Part shown: positions 62,842 to 64,000 of the stretch, piece by piece
Layout: the number at the start of each line of letters is the position of its first letter
Numbering within the stretch: the stretch's first letter is position 1
Source of the DNA: Demequina lignilytica
GTDB lineage: Bacteria; Actinomycetota; Actinomycetes; Actinomycetales; Demequinaceae
Length of the DNA stretch: 64,000 nt
NCBI RefSeq assembly: GCF_030418305.1
Contig: NZ_JAUHPX010000006.1
Location: 1-64,000, forward strand
Reading direction: 5' to 3'
Notes under the pieces: generated by a model
Told to the model about the DNA's origin: nothing
The model's database searches: none
Seen by the model: the letters and a program-made list of their open reading frames with translations, nothing else
Made by a program: the position numbers and the translations under genes

Positions 62842-62870
62842 ACGATAGGCACGACCTCGCGCCATGTCAA
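62842..62870 (-). promoter_or_regulatory. Sigma-70-type promoter of the NYN operon
   Basis: Minus strand: -35 TTGACA (62870-62865), 17-nt spacer, -10 TATCGT (62847-62842). A full-consensus -35 is rare in this window. The stretch 62871-63110 upstream has no recognised gene. Confidence 0.75.
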
Positions 62871-63110
62871 CCCGAAAATGCGATTCACAGCGCTGAGCGT
62901 CACTATCGACCTAACAGATGCCTGCGAGCATGGCCCCTCGCGACAGCAGCGGAGGGCCGATCGGTTGGCCGCGACACGCGCGGCCGGGCTCTGCACATGC
63001 GAGGGCGGCCGTCACGTGCCAGGACCTGCGCCGTCGTTGGCCCTCCAGGGCCGAGCGACGCTCGAGCAGGACCCGCTGATGACGCCTCTCGGAGAGTTGT
63101 CCAGAAACTC

Positions 63111-63457
63111 ATTCATGCATGCACGTCTTCATGACAGCGTTCATCAACTCAGTTCTTCATGCATCCATCCAGGTGTTCATGCATGAATTCATACGTTTCT
63201 GTCCACGTTCGCGCGGTTGGCGGCTGCTGAATGCTCCGGCGAAGAGCCCCGTCACGCACCGCGGCTGTACCGGCATCGATCGAGGGCTGTACCGGGCCCG
63301 GTACAGCCAACGGCGAATCCGTGCCGGCGGCGCGGTCCGCGACGGGGCGTTCATGCACGAGTTCATGTGTTCGTGCACGAGTGCATGAACACATGCATGA
63401 ATTCACACAGGAATGTGTTCATTGGTGCGTTCATCCATGCAGACATTTCTTCATGAA
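63111..63457. repeat. TTCATGCA iteron array (two clusters)
   Basis: About 13 copies of TTCATG or close variants in both orientations: cluster 1 at 63112, 63128, 63140, 63156 and 63176 (with the palindrome TTCATGCATGAA); cluster 2 at 63350, 63362, 63370, 63382 (inverted), 63394 (inverted), 63418, 63430 and 63450 (TTCATGAA). A+T-rich motifs in GC-rich DNA. They surround the palindrome at 63263-63308. Suited to a replication origin, centromere-like site or multi-operator. Confidence 0.7.
63263..63308. repeat. 24-bp perfect palindrome and half site
   Basis: 63285-63308 is a perfect palindrome with arms GGCTGTACCGGG and CCCGGTACAGCC. A half site GGCTGTACCGG lies 22 bp upstream (63263-63273), i.e. 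on the same helix face. Possible binding site of a dimeric regulator. Confidence 0.75.
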
Positions 63458-63773
63458 CTTGTGGTCTCGCGCAGCACGGCCTGCGATTCACAGTCGCGCG
63501 CGACGCGGCCCGCCCGGCCCGGCCCTCCCCTGCCCATGGCTCGCGCCGACCGCTCCGGTCGATAGTTCGCACGCGGCCGCGTGCTGGGGCCCCGATGGGT
63601 CTGCTCGGCTTCGCGGCCCGGCAACGTGCGATGATCGGCACCGCGACGCGCGCGCAATCTCGCGACGTGGGACACGCTCGCGGATCGGCTCGCACGAGCG
63701 CCCACCGCTCTTGATGCCGACGACCGGCGAGTTCACCTTCCGCGGCGGCCCCCGCCCGCGTGTGCGGCGCTGC
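63458..63773. other. Gene-free stretch, nothing recognised
   Basis: 316 bp of mixed composition. Reading frames in it lack RBS and codon bias; no repeat, tRNA or promoter was recognised. Confidence 0.5.
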
Positions 63774-64000
63774 CTAGCGCTTCCGACGTGGAGAACCTGG
63801 TGCCCACCCGCCTTGGCTGGGCTGCGCATCGCCAGGGCGGGCCAGCGCCGCTTGGACTGCTCTCGCGATGCGCACTTCTTGCTCGTTGATCGGGTCTGCC
63901 TGTCCGGTGCGGATGCGGCTCCACAGTGCGGACCGGTGGTTGATCTGCAGGAGCCATGCGGGCATACCTTCTAGTGCTGCCGCTCGTTGGGGTTCGCTGC
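63774..64000 (-). CDS. Helix-turn-helix protein, 5' end cut by window edge
   Basis: At least 75 codons open to the right edge. QRAAALEGMPAWLLQINHRS followed by LWSRIRTGQADPINEQEVRI resembles the helix-turn-helix of actinophage/plasmid regulators (mid-protein motif xxALxxxGW..LGxxxxVxxxxI). The start lies beyond 64000 and the Met at about 63965 is internal. Possible regulator of the iteron region. Confidence 0.5.
   Translation of the reverse strand, partial: SEPQRAAALEGMPAWLLQINHRSALWSRIRTGQADPINEQEVRIARAVQAALARPGDAQPSQGGWAPGSPRRKR

Larger units (their letters stand above)
48508..64000. mobile_element. Genomic island starting at tRNA-Lys (right end beyond window)
   Basis: From the tRNA 3' end to the right edge the genes are accessory: transposase-like, recombinase-like, HTH, KfrA-like, restriction-modification, NYN nuclease, iterons. 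Codon use is less GC-biased and the GGACGATGC 9-mer, frequent before 48 kb (25 copies), occurs only three times, all in the hsd operon. No second copy of the tRNA 3' end was found, so att sites are unproven. Confidence 0.6.

Noticed and set aside
62878-63186. 102-codon frame before the iterons
   Set aside because: No RBS, mixed codon use, runs into the repeat array; its start overlaps the promoter of the NYN operon on the other strand.
63111-63457. CRISPR array
   Set aside because: Repeats are 6-12 bp, of mixed orientation and irregular spacing, with no cas genes in the window.
63231-63974. 247-codon frame through the iteron region
   Set aside because: Low-complexity translation of repeats (His/Cys-rich), no start signal.
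48480-64000. Second copy of the tRNA-Lys 3' end as attR
   Set aside because: No copy of GGTTCGAGCCCCAC was seen to the right edge; it may lie outside the window.

Overview
The window is chromosomal DNA of a high-GC Gram-positive bacterium. GC-rich third codon positions, leaderless promoters, GTG/TTG starts, many ATGA/GTGA gene overlaps, an IdeR-type iron box and actinobacterial gene orders (topA, Tad locus, HAD-IB gene and acs; ppk next to mutT1, as in Mycobacterium tuberculosis) point to an actinomycete, probably a member of the Micrococcales (inference). No rRNA and no CRISPR array are present. There is one tRNA gene, tRNA-Lys(UUU).

Layout of the core part (1-48.5 kb). 1-3.4 kb: an ECF sigma-factor operon whose downstream genes encode membrane-anchored, secreted and lipoprotein ankyrin-repeat proteins, duplicated in part. 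3.4-18.8 kb: housekeeping genes (oxidoreductase, a DUF559-like gene between hairpin repeats, topA, inositol monophosphatase, nrdG, methyltransferase, peptidase, MFS exporter, proton-pumping pyrophosphatase). 18.9-21.4 kb: a second ECF sigma factor with a large membrane-anchored partner and the same promoter type. 21.6-31 kb: a compact Tad pilus locus interrupted by a CLC channel gene, then HAD-IB phosphatase, small secreted proteins, acs and a cupredoxin lipoprotein. 31-48 kb: a candidate structured RNA, PAP2 phosphatase, a GbsR/MarR-ABC operon, ppk-mutT1, msrB, an iron-siderophore ABC operon with an iron box, azlCD, a phosphotransferase and a VanZ-like gene that runs into the tRNA.

The accessory part (48.5 kb to the right edge) begins at the 3' end of tRNA-Lys and looks like a genomic island. 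It holds a DDE transposase-like gene translationally coupled to a degenerate tyrosine-recombinase-like gene, a divergent small HTH gene, a KfrA-like coiled-coil DNA-binding protein, a complete type I restriction-modification operon (hsdM-hsdS-hsdR), and just upstream a two-gene operon of a NYN-domain nuclease and an HTH-methylase-specificity fusion. Next comes an almost gene-free stretch of about 1 kb with a TTCATGCA iteron array around a 24-bp perfect palindrome, and finally an HTH gene cut by the window edge. The right end of the island is not in the window.

The best candidates for undescribed biology are the NYN/fused-methylase pair beside the type I system, the transposase plus degenerate-recombinase unit, the iteron/palindrome array, the ECF-ankyrin operon, and an over-represented 9-mer (GGACGATGC, 28 copies on both strands), which is sparse in the island.
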